Assembly (NCBI GenBank): GCA_004193285.1
Contig: SECP01000032.1
Coordinates: 1 to 64,000 of the forward strand
Direction: 5' to 3'
Length of the DNA: 64,000 nt
Source of the DNA: Myxococcales bacterium
GTDB taxonomy: Bacteria; Myxococcota_A; Polyangia; Polyangiales; Polyangiaceae
Part shown: positions 16,549 to 26,180 of the stretch, piece after piece
Position numbering within the stretch: the stretch's first letter is position 1
Layout of the letters: each line of letters begins with the position of its first letter
Position numbers and translations under genes: made by a program
Notes under the pieces: generated by a model
What the model was told of the DNA's origin: nothing
Seen by the model: only the letters and a program-made list of their open reading frames with translations
The model's database searches: none

Positions 16549-19254
16549 TTACTTGCTCTCGAACAGGTCGTCGAAGACGCGGTCGAACTCGTCGTCGTTG
16601 ACCGCGCGCGCGCTGCTCGCGGCCGAAGGCAGCGGCTTGGGCGAGAGGTGCTGGATGCGCTCGCTCACGTCCCGGTAGCCCGGGTCGCGGCGCGCGATCT
16701 TTTGGAAGTAGTAAAGGGCGTCCTGGTTCTTGCCCTTCATCTCGTAGACATTGCCGAGGTCGTAGTAGAGGTTCATCTCTTGCTCGACCGTCTTCTGCGC
16801 GGCGGAGAGCGCGCGAACGTAGGCCTCGGCGGCGCGATCCAGCTGCTGCTGCTCCAGGTAGATGAGGCCGATCATCGCGAAGCACATGCACTCGCGCACG
16901 GGGTCGCGAGCCGCGACCTCGAACTCGCCGACCGCGTCCGGCAAGAGGCCCATCTCTTTGTAAGCGACGCCCAGGTCGTAATGCGTGGCGCTGTCGTTGT
17001 CCGCGACCTGCGCTTTCACGCCGGCCTTGAACTTCTCGAACACTTGGTCGACGTCGATGTCCTGCGTCGAGGAGAGCGTTTGCCGACCGGTGGTCGTGAA
17101 GCTCTCCGGCATCGCATCCAGGGCGTCCAGCGCGTTGAGCGACTCGTCCACGTCGAACGCGGGCTGCGGGCTGGCGCGCTCGCTGAGCCGTGAACGCTCT
17201 TTCGTCTGGCTCTCGCTGGAGCTGGGCAGCTGCGCCTCTATCTCGCTCAACTTCTCGAGCACCAGCTTGTGGTTCGGCGTGCGGCCGAGCTGCTCGAGGA
17301 GGATGTTCTTGGCGTCGTCGAACAGGCCGCGCGCGGCGAAGAACTCCGCTTCGTCCAGCACGTCTTCCAGGCCCTCGTAGCTCTGCTCCGGGGCGGAGGC
17401 GGCGGCGGGCGGCGGCGGGATGAAATCCTCGACGCTCGAGATCTCTTCTTCTTCGTCGTACTCGGCGAGCGGCACCACCTGCGGCGGCTCTTCGGTGGGG
17501 ACCCCGAGGTCGTCTTCGTCCGACTGCGAGCCGAGCGGAAAGCTGGGGAGCGGCTCGTCTGGCCCAGGCGAGCCGAACGGGTCGTCCATGGCCGCGAGCG
17601 AGCGCTTGGCGCTGCCGGAGTCGCTCTGCATGGCCTGCTCGGCGCTCACCTCTTCCAGATCGTAGGAGGGGAGCGGCGCGCTCGGATCGTAGGCGTCCGG
17701 CTGCGAGCCGGGCAGGGCGATGTGCGTGCGCCCATCGTCCGCTTCGGCGGTGTAGGGGCTCGAGCCGGTGGCCAGCTCCTCCCACAAGAGCAGCGCGTCG
17801 TGGTTCTCCGGGTCGACCTCCAGCACTCGCGAGAGCAAAGCCTCCGCGTGAGCCGCGTTGCCCGCCTCGAAGTGCAGCTGCGCGACGTTGATGGTCTCCG
17901 CGCGCGCGGACTCTTGGTCGCCGGACTCGAGCAAAACCTCGCGCAGCTTTTCGCGGATCTCCAGCGAGCGCGGGTCGATCTCCAGCGCGATGTGCAGCGC
18001 TTCGATCGCCTTCGGATACAGGCGCAGCTTGCGGAAGGACTCGGCGTCCACCACCGCTTTGCGGGCGTGGGCGTGCCCGTCGAACGAGCTCGGATCGCCG
18101 CGCTCTTCCGCGACCTCGATGTGCTCGTCCACCACCACCACGTCCGGCGTGCTGACCATGCGCGCTCGCGGGTCCGGCTGCGGCGCGGCCTGCGGAGCTG
18201 CTACGTCCAAGCTCTCCGCGTCTTCGATGAGCTCTACCTCTGAATCCAGCAGGGCCGCTGCGCCGGAGCCAGAGTGCGGCGCTTGCGAGGCGTGCGAGGC
18301 CTCCAGCGGCCGCACCGACTGCGCCCCGGGGACGATGCTGTCGAACGCGGCGACTTGGTCGTCGCTCGGCGCGACTTGGCGGAGGTGCCCGAGCAGCTGG
18401 CTATACAGCTCGCCCTTGTTCTGCTCGCGCGCCAGCCGCGCCATCTCTTTGTAGACCTCGACCGCCTTCGCCTCTTGGCCGATGAGCGTGAACGCTTGGG
18501 CCAGAAAGCCGAGCGTCTCCAGATCTTTCGGGTCCGCCTGGAAGCAGATCTGCAGCTTGGCAAGCGCCTGCATGCCGTCCTCCCGCGTACCGCGGCCGAG
18601 GTAGAGCTCGGCGGCCACGCGGGCAAAGCGCGCATCCGGCCGGAAATGCAGGATGCGCTCGACGACTTTCAGGGCGTCGTCCGCCCGCTCCAGATTGAGG
18701 AGCAGCTCGGCCGCGGTCCAGAAGGACTCGATCGCTTCGTCCAGCGACTGCACGCGGCAGCAAGCCTCCGCGAGGCGCAGGTGCGGGAGCGGATTGCCCG
18801 CGTCCAGCTCGACCATCTTGCGGAACACCTCGATGGCGTCTCGGTCGCGACCGGCGCGCTGCAGGCGCGTCGCCACCTCGTCCCACGCGGCCAGGGCGTC
18901 GCTCGTGAGCCCCAGCTGCGTGTAGATGTCCGCCAGCTTGGGCACGATGTGCCCGTAGCGATCCGCCAAATCCGGCGCGTGCTTCTTGATGAGCTCGCGG
19001 ATCTGCTTGTAGACGGCGATGGCTTTGAGCGCGAAGCCTTGCGACGCGTAGTACTGGCCGACGCGATCGTAGGTAGCGATCGCCTCCGGGTACGCGGACA
19101 ACCTGGCCTGCAGGTCGCCAATCTTCAATAGCGTACGAGCGTCGTTCGGGTCCTCCTGAACGATTCGCTGGTATTCCACGATCGCCCGGTCGTACTTCTT
19201 CTTCTCGATGTACTTCTGGGCGGCCTGGAGGATCTTCTCGCGCTCGATGGACAA
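16549..19254 (-). CDS. Large cytoplasmic TPR-repeat protein
   Basis: About 901 residues from a TTG at 19254, chosen because it gives an N-terminus SIEREKILQAAQKYIEKKKYD that directly enters the first repeat; a longer version from 19359 adds 35 Arg-rich residues. Multiple TPR units cover ~5-330 and again ~430-530 and ~770-880, separated by acidic Ser/Pro/Glu-rich linkers (~580-740). No signal peptide, membrane helix or enzyme motif. Such proteins serve as interaction scaffolds, in myxobacteria often linked to gliding or polarity complexes, but nothing here fixes a pathway. It is convergent with the TPR/PEGA gene, 6 bases apart. Confidence 0.8.
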   Translation of the reverse strand: MSIEREKILQAAQKYIEKKKYDRAIVEYQRIVQEDPNDARTLLKIGDLQARLSAYPEAIATYDRVGQYYASQGFALKAIAVYKQIRELIKKHAPDLADRYGHIVPKLADIYTQLGLTSDALAAWDEVATRLQRAGRDRDAIEVFRKMVELDAGNPLPHLRLAEACCRVQSLDEAIESFWTAAELLLNLERADDALKVVERILHFRPDARFARVAAELYLGRGTREDGMQALAKLQICFQADPKDLETLGFLAQAFTLIGQEAKAVEVYKEMARLAREQNKGELYSQLLGHLRQVAPSDDQVAAFDSIVPGAQSVRPLEASHASQAPHSGSGAAALLDSEVELIEDAESLDVAAPQAAPQPDPRARMVSTPDVVVVDEHIEVAEERGDPSSFDGHAHARKAVVDAESFRKLRLYPKAIEALHIALEIDPRSLEIREKLREVLLESGDQESARAETINVAQLHFEAGNAAHAEALLSRVLEVDPENHDALLLWEELATGSSPYTAEADDGRTHIALPGSQPDAYDPSAPLPSYDLEEVSAEQAMQSDSGSAKRSLAAMDDPFGSPGPDEPLPSFPLGSQSDEDDLGVPTEEPPQVVPLAEYDEEEEISSVEDFIPPPPAAASAPEQSYEGLEDVLDEAEFFAARGLFDDAKNILLEQLGRTPNHKLVLEKLSEIEAQLPSSSESQTKERSRLSERASPQPAFDVDESLNALDALDAMPESFTTTGRQTLSSTQDIDVDQVFEKFKAGVKAQVADNDSATHYDLGVAYKEMGLLPDAVGEFEVAARDPVRECMCFAMIGLIYLEQQQLDRAAEAYVRALSAAQKTVEQEMNLYYDLGNVYEMKGKNQDALYYFQKIARRDPGYRDVSERIQHLSPKPLPSAASSARAVNDDEFDRVFDDLFESK

Positions 19255-19444
19255 GACTTCCGCTCGGTGGGTGAGCTCAGCAGCTTGCCGAAACCAACCG
19301 AAGCGCCAAATCCTACGAACTTTCGCGGGGTTGGTCAAGCCGTGTAGGCGCGTTCGCACGGCGTTTTAGACGCACGCGCTCAGCCGCCCGAAGTTCGCCT
19401 GCGTGCTACGTTTTCTTGGAAAGCGCTCGCTTTCGCGCGGCCAC

Positions 19445-20677
19445 ATGTCAGGCGCTGCACTCACCTACGACGACGTCCTCCACGCCCAGGGTCTCATCGC
19501 GGGTCGGGTGCGTCGCACGCCGCTCAGCGAAAGCGCGGCCCTTTCGCGGCTGGCGGGCTGCCAGGTTTTCCTCAAGCTCGAAAATCTGCAGTTTACCGGC
19601 TCCTTCAAGGAGCGTGGCGCGGCCGCACGGTTGCTGGGGCTGAGCGAGGCGGATCGCGCGCGCGGGGTGATCACCGCGAGCGCCGGAAACCATGCCCAGG
19701 CGGTCGCGCTCCACGCGTCACGCCTCGGAGTGGTGGCCACGGTGGTGATGCCGGAAGCCACGCCGCTCGTGAAGGCGCGTGCCACCGAGGGGTACGGCGC
19801 GCGCGTGCTCCTCCACGGCGCCGGCTACGACGCGGCTGCCGACCGCGCCGCCGAGCTCGCGGCGGAGACCGGCGCCGTTTACGTGCACCCGTTCGACGAC
19901 CGCGAGGTGATGGCCGGGCAGGGCACGATTGGGCTCGAGCTGCTGGAGCAGATGCCGGACTTCGATGCCCTGATCGTGCCGGTGGGCGGCGGCGGGCTCA
20001 TCGCGGGCATCGCGACGGCGGTGCGGCCGTCTCGGCCGGACGCGCGCATCATCGGGGTGGAGTCGCGCACGTTTCCCGGCATGCGTCGCGCGCTGGAGTC
20101 GGAAGCGCCGCGTTCTTTGCCGCCGACCGCGCTACCGGGAGGGAAGACGATCGCGGACGGGATCGCGGTGCGGCGCGTGGGCCAGCTCACGCGGCAGGTC
20201 GTGCGCGCGCGAGTCGACGAAATCGTCCTCGTGGACGAAGAGGAGATCGCGGAGGGCATCCTCCTGCTGCTGGAGCGAGAACGAACCGTGGCCGAGGGAG
20301 CGGGCGCGGTGGGCCTCGCCGCTCTTCTTCATCGCGACCTCGGTCTAGCCGACAAGCGCGTGGTGGTCGTCGTGTCGGGCGGGAACATCGACGTCAACCT
20401 GATGGCGAGGGTGATTCAGCGTGGTCTCGTGAAAAGCGGCCGACTGTGCCGCTACTGGATCACCGCCAGCGACGTCGCGGGGACGCTTCATGGCATCACG
20501 GGCGCGGTCGCGGCGGCGCGCGCGAACATTCTCACCATCGAGCACGATCGCGCTTTCTCCGGCCTCGAGCTCGGGCAAACCCGAGTGGAGCTGGTCATCG
20601 AGACGAACGGGCCGGACCACGTGGCGCTCGTGGAGCGCGCGCTCACCGACGCCGGCTTCGAGTTCGGGCGCGACTAA
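19445..20677 (+). CDS. ilvA: Threonine ammonia-lyase (threonine dehydratase)
   Basis: 410 residues from ATG 19445; an upstream ATG at 19403 adds 14 basic residues and is less likely. Fold type II PLP enzyme: SFKERGA with the PLP Lys55, the SAGNHAQ loop and the phosphate-binding VGGGGL. A C-terminal ACT-like regulatory part (~325-405, starting YWITASDVAGTLHGIT) marks the shorter, single-ACT class of threonine dehydratases. It converts threonine to 2-oxobutyrate, either for isoleucine synthesis or for catabolism; without other ilv genes here this cannot be decided. Confidence 0.92.
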   Translation: MSGAALTYDDVLHAQGLIAGRVRRTPLSESAALSRLAGCQVFLKLENLQFTGSFKERGAAARLLGLSEADRARGVITASAGNHAQAVALHASRLGVVATVVMPEATPLVKARATEGYGARVLLHGAGYDAAADRAAELAAETGAVYVHPFDDREVMAGQGTIGLELLEQMPDFDALIVPVGGGGLIAGIATAVRPSRPDARIIGVESRTFPGMRRALESEAPRSLPPTALPGGKTIADGIAVRRVGQLTRQVVRARVDEIVLVDEEEIAEGILLLLERERTVAEGAGAVGLAALLHRDLGLADKRVVVVVSGGNIDVNLMARVIQRGLVKSGRLCRYWITASDVAGTLHGITGAVAAARANILTIEHDRAFSGLELGQTRVELVIETNGPDHVALVERALTDAGFEFGRD

Positions 20678-20697
20678 GCGGCGTCCGGCTGGCGCGC

Positions 20698-21546
20698 TCA
20701 GCGGCCGTACTGAAGGTGGTCGATCTCGATGCCGCCGCCGGGGTTCGAAATGGTGACGCGTTTGACGCCGCCGCTGCTCACGATGCCGAAGAAGCGATCC
20801 TCCGCGGTCTCGCCGTAGTTGCTGCTGTCCCCGATGCCCTGCGCGGTCTCGGAGTAGACGACGGCGTCGCTCGCATCGTAGCCGGTAAAGGTCACGGTCG
20901 CGTCGTAGGCGCCGTCGGTCCACACCATGCCGACGTGCGTCGGCAAGCCTCCCAGCACCTCCGCGTCGAAGGTGAGCTCGAGGCTCCCGGTGGTAGCGAA
21001 GAGCGAGTCGCAACCGGTGCACTTGCCGTCGAGCACGCCGTCGTCGCAATCGACGGAGTCGATGAGCGCAGCTCCTACGGACGAGCTGAACGCCTCGGTC
21101 GACGACGTGAGGCCAGGCAGATCGATGCTCGCGTCGTCGAAGTCGTCCAGGTAAAAGTATTCGTCGAATTGAACGTGGGCGAAGGGGCCCGTCGTCTCGC
21201 AAAGGTAGGGCTCAGCGACAATGGCGCCGTTGGGCAGCACGGCCGGCTCGCCGCCTTCGCCCGCTCCCGAGGCTCCCGCCAAGCTCGGCGTCCCGCCTTC
21301 GCCTGCCGCTCCACCGGCGGTTACGTTCGGGGCGCCTGCGCTGGTCTCGCCGCTTTGGCTGCCGGCAGCAGACGCTCCCGCGCTTTCGCCGGCTGCTCCG
21401 ACGGGCGCGTCGCCTCCGCTGGTGGCGCCTTGCCCGCCGCCGGCTTCGCCCCCGACTCCGCGAATGTCGACCCGGTCGTCGCTACTTCCGCAGTTGTAGA
21501 GCGCGGCCAAGCTCATGAGCAAAACGGCCCCGGGCAGCTTGTTCAT
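20698..21546 (-). CDS. Gly/Ala-rich lipoprotein with beta-rich C-terminal domain
   Basis: 282 residues. Signal peptide with the lipobox LYNC, then ~85 residues of Gly/Ala/Ser linker. Residues ~115-282 form a probable beta-sandwich starting at the Asp/Tyr-rich DEYFYLDDFDD, with a Cys pair (CTGC). The end, with FFGIVSSGGVKRVTIS and IEIDHLQYG, resembles beta-sandwich domains of exported proteins in which a final Asp-His strand closes the fold. A carbohydrate- or surface-binding role is possible but unproven. Convergent with ilvA, divergent from tldD. Confidence 0.72.
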   Translation of the reverse strand: MNKLPGAVLLMSLAALYNCGSSDDRVDIRGVGGEAGGGQGATSGGDAPVGAAGESAGASAAGSQSGETSAGAPNVTAGGAAGEGGTPSLAGASGAGEGGEPAVLPNGAIVAEPYLCETTGPFAHVQFDEYFYLDDFDDASIDLPGLTSSTEAFSSSVGAALIDSVDCDDGVLDGKCTGCDSLFATTGSLELTFDAEVLGGLPTHVGMVWTDGAYDATVTFTGYDASDAVVYSETAQGIGDSSNYGETAEDRFFGIVSSGGVKRVTISNPGGGIEIDHLQYGR

Positions 21547-21623
21547 GCGAGCGACGGTAGCGGATTTCCCGAGGTGCGGGCGCCCCCCTTGATTGATGAG
21601 GGCAGGGGTACAATGCTCTCTGG

Positions 21624-23081
21624 GTGCAATCCGATACGAGCTCTGCTTTGGGCGCCTACCGTGCTCCGTTCGCCGCCGGTGGCCCCGTCGCGATCGACGA
21701 ACGGCTGTGCGAAAGGCTGCTGACCGTCGCGCTCTCCAAAGGTGGCGACTACGCGGACCTGTTCTTCGAGTACCGCGCCGGCGGCGGCTTCAACTTCGAG
21801 GAGGGCATCCTGCGGAGTGCCTCGCGTGGGGTGAGCCTGGGCCTCGGCGTCCGCGTGCAAAAGGGTGACGCGACCGGCTACGCCTACGTGGAGGACATGG
21901 AGTTCGAGGCGATGAAGCGCGCCGCGGAGACGGCGGCTCGCATCGCGGACGGCGGCAAGACCATCGATCCGGTGCGGCTGGAACGCCGGGACGTGGCGGA
22001 CCGCTACCGGCTCGAGCAAACGACGTTGGACGTGCCGGGCGTGGAGAAGCGGGACCTTCTGGAGCGCGCTAGCAAGGCCGTGCTCGCCTTCGACTCTCGC
22101 ATCATCAAAGCCTCGGCCTCCTTCTCGGAAGAGGTGCGTGAAATCCTGATCGCGACCAGTGACGGTCGCTTCGTCCGGGACTTCCAGCCGATGTTGCGCT
22201 TCGGCATCAGCGCGGTCGCGGAGCGTGACGGCAAGCGCGAATCGGGGCGGAGCGGCGGCGGCGGCCGCATGACCCTGAATTATTTTGCCGGCAAATCGCC
22301 GGAGGACCACGCGCGCATCGCGGCCCAGCAGGCGCTGGTTTTGCTGGATGCCAAACCGGCGCCAGCCGGCCAAATGGAGGTGGTGCTGGCTCCGGGGGAC
22401 AGCGGCATCCTCCTGCACGAAGCGGTCGGCCACGGGCTGGAGGCAGACTTCAACCGCAAGAAGACGAGCAATTACACCGACCAAGTCGGCCAGGTGGTCG
22501 CGAGCAAGCTCTGCACGGTGGTGGACGACGCGACCCTGCTGCAGAGCCGGGGCTCCATTAACGTGGACGACGAGGGCCTGACGCCGGAGCGGTCGGTGCT
22601 GATCGAGAACGGGATCTTGCGCGGGTACATGCAAGACCGCCTATCCGCTAAGCATTTCGGCGTGAGCCCCACCGGCAATGGCCGCCGCGAGAGCTTCGCG
22701 GCTTCGCCCATGCCCCGCATGACCAACACCGTGCTCTTGGCCGGCCAGGATGACCCGGAGGAGATGGTTCGCAGCGTGAAGCGAGGGATTTACGCCAAGA
22801 CGTTCGGTGGCGGCCAGGTGGATATCTCGAATGGCGACTTCGTCTTTTCCCTTACCGAGAGCTACCTGATAGAGGACGGTAAACTGACGCAACCTCTGAA
22901 AGGTGTGAATCTTATCGGCAACGGTCCGGAAACACTGCGCGAGGTATCCCAGTTGGGTAACGATGTAGCTCTCTCCGACGGCAATTGGACCTGTGGCAAA
23001 GACGGCCAGAGTGTCCCGGTCGGGGTGGGCTGCCCAACCATCAAAATCTCACGGATAACAGTTGGCGGCACTGAAATCTGA
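21624..23081 (+). CDS. tldD: Metalloprotease TldD
   Basis: 485 residues, GTG start. TldD/PmbA family member with the zinc motif HEAVGH at 265-270 and a conserved Cys470 near the end (VGVGCPTIKI), matching the His/His/Cys zinc ligands known in TldD. TldD and TldE form a heterodimer that degrades unfolded peptides and matures some ribosomal peptides such as microcin B17. The partner TldE (PmbA) is not in the window, and no precursor peptide was seen nearby. The downstream regulator overlaps the last 20 bases, so the two are coupled. Confidence 0.93.
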   Translation: MQSDTSSALGAYRAPFAAGGPVAIDERLCERLLTVALSKGGDYADLFFEYRAGGGFNFEEGILRSASRGVSLGLGVRVQKGDATGYAYVEDMEFEAMKRAAETAARIADGGKTIDPVRLERRDVADRYRLEQTTLDVPGVEKRDLLERASKAVLAFDSRIIKASASFSEEVREILIATSDGRFVRDFQPMLRFGISAVAERDGKRESGRSGGGGRMTLNYFAGKSPEDHARIAAQQALVLLDAKPAPAGQMEVVLAPGDSGILLHEAVGHGLEADFNRKKTSNYTDQVGQVVASKLCTVVDDATLLQSRGSINVDDEGLTPERSVLIENGILRGYMQDRLSAKHFGVSPTGNGRRESFAASPMPRMTNTVLLAGQDDPEEMVRSVKRGIYAKTFGGGQVDISNGDFVFSLTESYLIEDGKLTQPLKGVNLIGNGPETLREVSQLGNDVALSDGNWTCGKDGQSVPVGVGCPTIKISRITVGGTEI

Positions 23082-23856
23082 GCATTCCCGAGCCAAGAGC
23101 TTCGTAGCGGTCATCGGTCACGGGCCGATGCTCGAGCGTGAGGAGGGAGCTTCTTCTACGTTGCGCCAGCTGGGCGCGACGGTAAGGACGCTCGACTTAT
23201 GGGACGACCCAGTCGAGCTCATCCAAGAAGAAGACGACGAGATGGAAGTGCGCCCACGCGCACTGGTTTTCGAGGCGCTCGATCGCCCCGATCTCGCCGT
23301 CGCCGCCCTCCGCGCGGTCCGCAAGGAGCCCTATTTCGACAACGTCGGCGCGATCATTGCCGTAACAGTCGGGCAAATTGCCCGTATCGACCCCTCGACT
23401 GGTTTCGATGATTTCGTCCTTCACCCTTACGTCCCGGAGGAGCTCTACGGGCGCATCCGAGCGCTGGAATGGCGGCGCAGCGAGTTCGCGACAGAAGAGC
23501 GCCACAAGGTCGCTGGAATCGTGGTGGACAAGGCCGGCCACGAGGTTTTCGTGGACGGGCGTCCCATCGCGCTGACCGCCAAGGAGTTCGCGCTTCTCGC
23601 GTACCTTTGCGAGCGGCGCGGCAAGGTTCTCTCGCGCGAGCACCTGCTCGCCCGCGTCTGGGGTAACCGCTACGAGGGCGGCCCGCGGACGGTGGACATC
23701 CACGTGCGGCGCTTGCGCGCCAAGCTGGGTGACGCACTCCCGCTGGAGACCTTGCGCGGCTCCGGCTACAAGCTGCGCGCTCCGGACCACGAGGAGAAGG
23801 CCGCTCGGGAAGCCGAGGACCAGGTCGACGAGGAAGAGGAAATCGAAGAAGCGTGA
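23062..23856 (+). CDS. OmpR-type regulator with atypical receiver domain
   Basis: 264 residues from a TTG at 23062 inside the end of tldD. The C-terminal half (~150-240) is a clear winged-helix output domain (LTAKEFALLAYLCERRGKVLSREHLLARVWG, then RTVDIHVRRLRAKLG). The N-terminal ~120 residues have receiver-like length and order, but the strand that should carry the phosphoacceptor Asp reads ALVFEALD, with Glu at that place, and the usual Lys-Pro is His-Pro in FVLHPY. Classic phosphorylation is therefore unlikely; it may be constitutively active or controlled another way. It ends with an acidic tail. No histidine kinase is adjacent. Confidence 0.85.
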   Translation: MAALKSEHSRAKSFVAVIGHGPMLEREEGASSTLRQLGATVRTLDLWDDPVELIQEEDDEMEVRPRALVFEALDRPDLAVAALRAVRKEPYFDNVGAIIAVTVGQIARIDPSTGFDDFVLHPYVPEELYGRIRALEWRRSEFATEERHKVAGIVVDKAGHEVFVDGRPIALTAKEFALLAYLCERRGKVLSREHLLARVWGNRYEGGPRTVDIHVRRLRAKLGDALPLETLRGSGYKLRAPDHEEKAAREAEDQVDEEEEIEEA

Positions 23857-23877
23857 GCCTTTTGCGGTGCTCTGAGC

Positions 23878-24204
23878 TCAGCTCAAGAGCGCCGCGATCT
23901 GCTCGAGCACGTCTTCTTCCTCATCCGCGATTTCCAGGTCGGAGAGCAAAAGCTCCTTCACCGCTCGCAGCACTTCCGTCCGGCGCTCCTTGAGCACCCC
24001 GAGGTTGGGCGGCGCGAGCGGGGCGCGACCACTCAGCATGTTCGCGAGCCCCTGCAGCTCGTCTTCGGCGAGGCCGCTGCGGCGCCCGAAGCCGAGGAGT
24101 CGGTCGGCCTCGGCCGGTACTACGGCGTGATCGGCCCACGCCACCTGCACGAGGAGCTTCACCAGCTCGAGCGCGAAAGGCTTCGAGGTAGCGCTTGAAG
24201 ACAT
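23878..24204 (-). CDS. TerB-like protein
   Basis: 108 residues. The segment VAWADHAVVPAEADRLLGFG is characteristic of the TerB/DjlA N-terminal helical fold (an acidic metal-binding loop in a helix bundle), and the rest fits an all-helical protein ending in an acidic helix. TerB-like domains are linked to tellurite resistance and membrane-associated stress complexes. The gene is alone, without other ter genes. It is convergent with the OmpR-type regulator and divergent from the hemerythrin gene. Confidence 0.65.
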   Translation of the reverse strand: MSSSATSKPFALELVKLLVQVAWADHAVVPAEADRLLGFGRRSGLAEDELQGLANMLSGRAPLAPPNLGVLKERRTEVLRAVKELLLSDLEIADEEEDVLEQIAALLS

Positions 24205-24331
24205 TCACGCCACGGTAGCGCAGCCGGGCGCCCCGGGACGCGCAGAAATCGCTCAATGAGGCAACGGGCCGCAGGATGCACCCACAAGCGCGCGGGATCG
24301 GAATGGCACAGGCGTTGCACAACCGCTGGTC

Positions 24332-24850
24332 ATGAAAGCCACCGACCTGCTCACCCAACAGCACCAGACCGTATCGCGCCTCTTCAAAGCCATCGAGTCC
24401 GCCAAGTCGGGCGAGGATAAGCAGAAGCTCTTCCGGGAGCTGGCGTCGAACCTGACCGCCCACGACGGCATCGAGCGTGAGACCTTCTACCCGGCGTGCA
24501 AGGAGGTCATGGGGCTGAACGACGACCTGGGAGAGGCTCTCGTCGAGCACGGCGTCATCGAGTTCGCCCTCTACCAGGCCAACGAAGCGGTGGGCGAGGA
24601 TGACTTCGACTTCAAGTGCAAGGTCCTCCAGGAGCTCGTCGAGCACCACGTGAAGGAAGAGGAAGAAGAGTTCTTCCCGAAGGTGGAGAAGGCGATCGAA
24701 GCGAGCACGCTCGAATCACTGGGCGAGGAGATGGAAGAGGACTTCGAGGACAAGCTCGAGGAAGACTTTCAAGAACCGCTTTACGAGAACCTCCGCCAGG
24801 TGCTGGCCGGCCTCCTCGAAACCGAGCCCAAAGCTCGCAAGAGCGCCTGA
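24332..24850 (+). CDS. Hemerythrin HHE-domain protein
   Basis: 172 residues. Four-helix hemerythrin-like domain with the metal ligands in order: His11 (QQHQ), His44 and Glu48 (HDGIE), His73 (VEHGVIEF) and His105 with Glu109/110 (HHVKEEEEEF). The family binds a di-iron centre and senses or stores oxygen or NO, or protects iron-sulfur proteins. The ~50 extra residues after the domain are very acidic. It is a separate plus-strand gene, with the lipase-like gene 38 bases downstream. Confidence 0.85.
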   Translation: MKATDLLTQQHQTVSRLFKAIESAKSGEDKQKLFRELASNLTAHDGIERETFYPACKEVMGLNDDLGEALVEHGVIEFALYQANEAVGEDDFDFKCKVLQELVEHHVKEEEEEFFPKVEKAIEASTLESLGEEMEEDFEDKLEEDFQEPLYENLRQVLAGLLETEPKARKSA

Positions 24851-24888
24851 GCCGCCGTGAGTAGACGCATCGAGCGAGGTCGCAGGAG

Positions 24889-26124
24889 TTGAACGCGATC
24901 CTCGGATTTTGGAAGAAGAGCGGCGCGCGGGCGTCCCACCGTCGGCGGCTGGCGATCGTGCTCGCGCTCGCGCTGCCGCTCCTTGGTGGCCTCGCGTTCT
25001 GGGGTTGGGCGGCGCGTCGCGACGACCCGGCCGCTTACTTTCGGTTGAAGACCGCGGTTCCCGCGTCGGGCGACGCGCTCGCGCTGGCTCTGTATCAATC
25101 CTTGGGAGTGCAGCTTTCGGCCGGGCACACGCTGACGCACGAGCCGAACGGGCGCGTGTTCGACGCGCTCGCGTCGCGCATCGAAGCCGCCAAGGTCTCG
25201 GTCAATATCGTGATGTACATCTGGGAGCGGGGCGCCGCTTCCGAGCGAGTGGTCAGCGCGCTCGTCACGCGCGCCCGAGCCGGCGTCCGCTGCCGGATCC
25301 TGGTGGACGACGTCGGTAGTCCCGATTTTTCGGAGGAGGTGGCGCCGCCACTGCTCGCCGCAGGCTGTGACGTGCGAGTTTTTCGGCCACTCTCGGGAGG
25401 CGAGAAGCTGGCAAGAAATCACCGCAAGCTGGTGATTGTGGATGGCAAGGCTGCGGTGACAGGCGGCTTCGGCATCCGAGACACGTGGCTCGGGGACGGC
25501 GTGCACGCCGAGTCTTGGCGCGACGCGAATGTCTCCTTCACGGGGCCGGCGGTGACCTCTGCTCAACAGGCCTTCGCCGAAAACTGGCAGGAAGCGGGCG
25601 GCAGCTTGCTACCAGCAGCGGAGTTCCCGCCGCCGGAGGCGAGCGGGTCGGTTCGCGCCGCGTTCGTCGGCAGCAGCGCGGGCGTCCTCACCCGAGCGGA
25701 GCGGCTCACGCAGCTGTTGATATCAGCGGCCACGCGGCGGCTGTGGATCGCCAACGCCTACTTCGTTCCTTCACGCGGAGTGCTCGAGCTGGTCAAGCAA
25801 AAGGCGCGCGCCCACGTGGACGTGCGCATCCTGGCGCCGTACAAAAACAGCGACTCCAAGACCGCGTTCGGCGCGCAGCACGTGGAGTACGGGGACCTCG
25901 TGGAGGCAGGCGCGCGCGTTTGGGAATACACCCCCTCGATGATGCACGCCAAGACCATGATCGTAGACGACGAGCTCGCGTCCATCGGCTCCATCAACCT
26001 CGACCCGCTCTCCTTGAACGAGCTGGAAGAGAATGCTCTAGTCGTTCAAGACCGCGCGTTCGCGGACGAGCTCGGCCGCGCGTTCGTTGCCGACTGCGCG
26101 CGCTCCAAGCCCTATTCGGACTGA
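24889..26124 (+). CDS. Phospholipase D-family / cardiolipin synthase-like protein
   Basis: 411 residues, TTG start at 24889 with GAGGT at 24876-24880, 8 bases away. A membrane helix at ~20-41 anchors the N-terminus. Two HKD motifs are complete: HRKLVIVD at ~178-185, followed by GGFGI, and HAKTMIVD at ~355-362, followed by GSINLD. That gives a full PLD active site, as in bacterial cardiolipin synthases (ClsA/B), which join two phosphatidylglycerol molecules. Only one membrane helix instead of the two of ClsA makes the ClsB type or another PLD transferase equally possible. Confidence 0.88.
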   Translation: MNAILGFWKKSGARASHRRRLAIVLALALPLLGGLAFWGWAARRDDPAAYFRLKTAVPASGDALALALYQSLGVQLSAGHTLTHEPNGRVFDALASRIEAAKVSVNIVMYIWERGAASERVVSALVTRARAGVRCRILVDDVGSPDFSEEVAPPLLAAGCDVRVFRPLSGGEKLARNHRKLVIVDGKAAVTGGFGIRDTWLGDGVHAESWRDANVSFTGPAVTSAQQAFAENWQEAGGSLLPAAEFPPPEASGSVRAAFVGSSAGVLTRAERLTQLLISAATRRLWIANAYFVPSRGVLELVKQKARAHVDVRILAPYKNSDSKTAFGAQHVEYGDLVEAGARVWEYTPSMMHAKTMIVDDELASIGSINLDPLSLNELEENALVVQDRAFADELGRAFVADCARSKPYSD

Positions 26125-26180
26125 CCCACTGCTTCGTCGTTAAGCCGCGCTATTTCGGGCCGTTCGCTAGCGTAGCGGCC

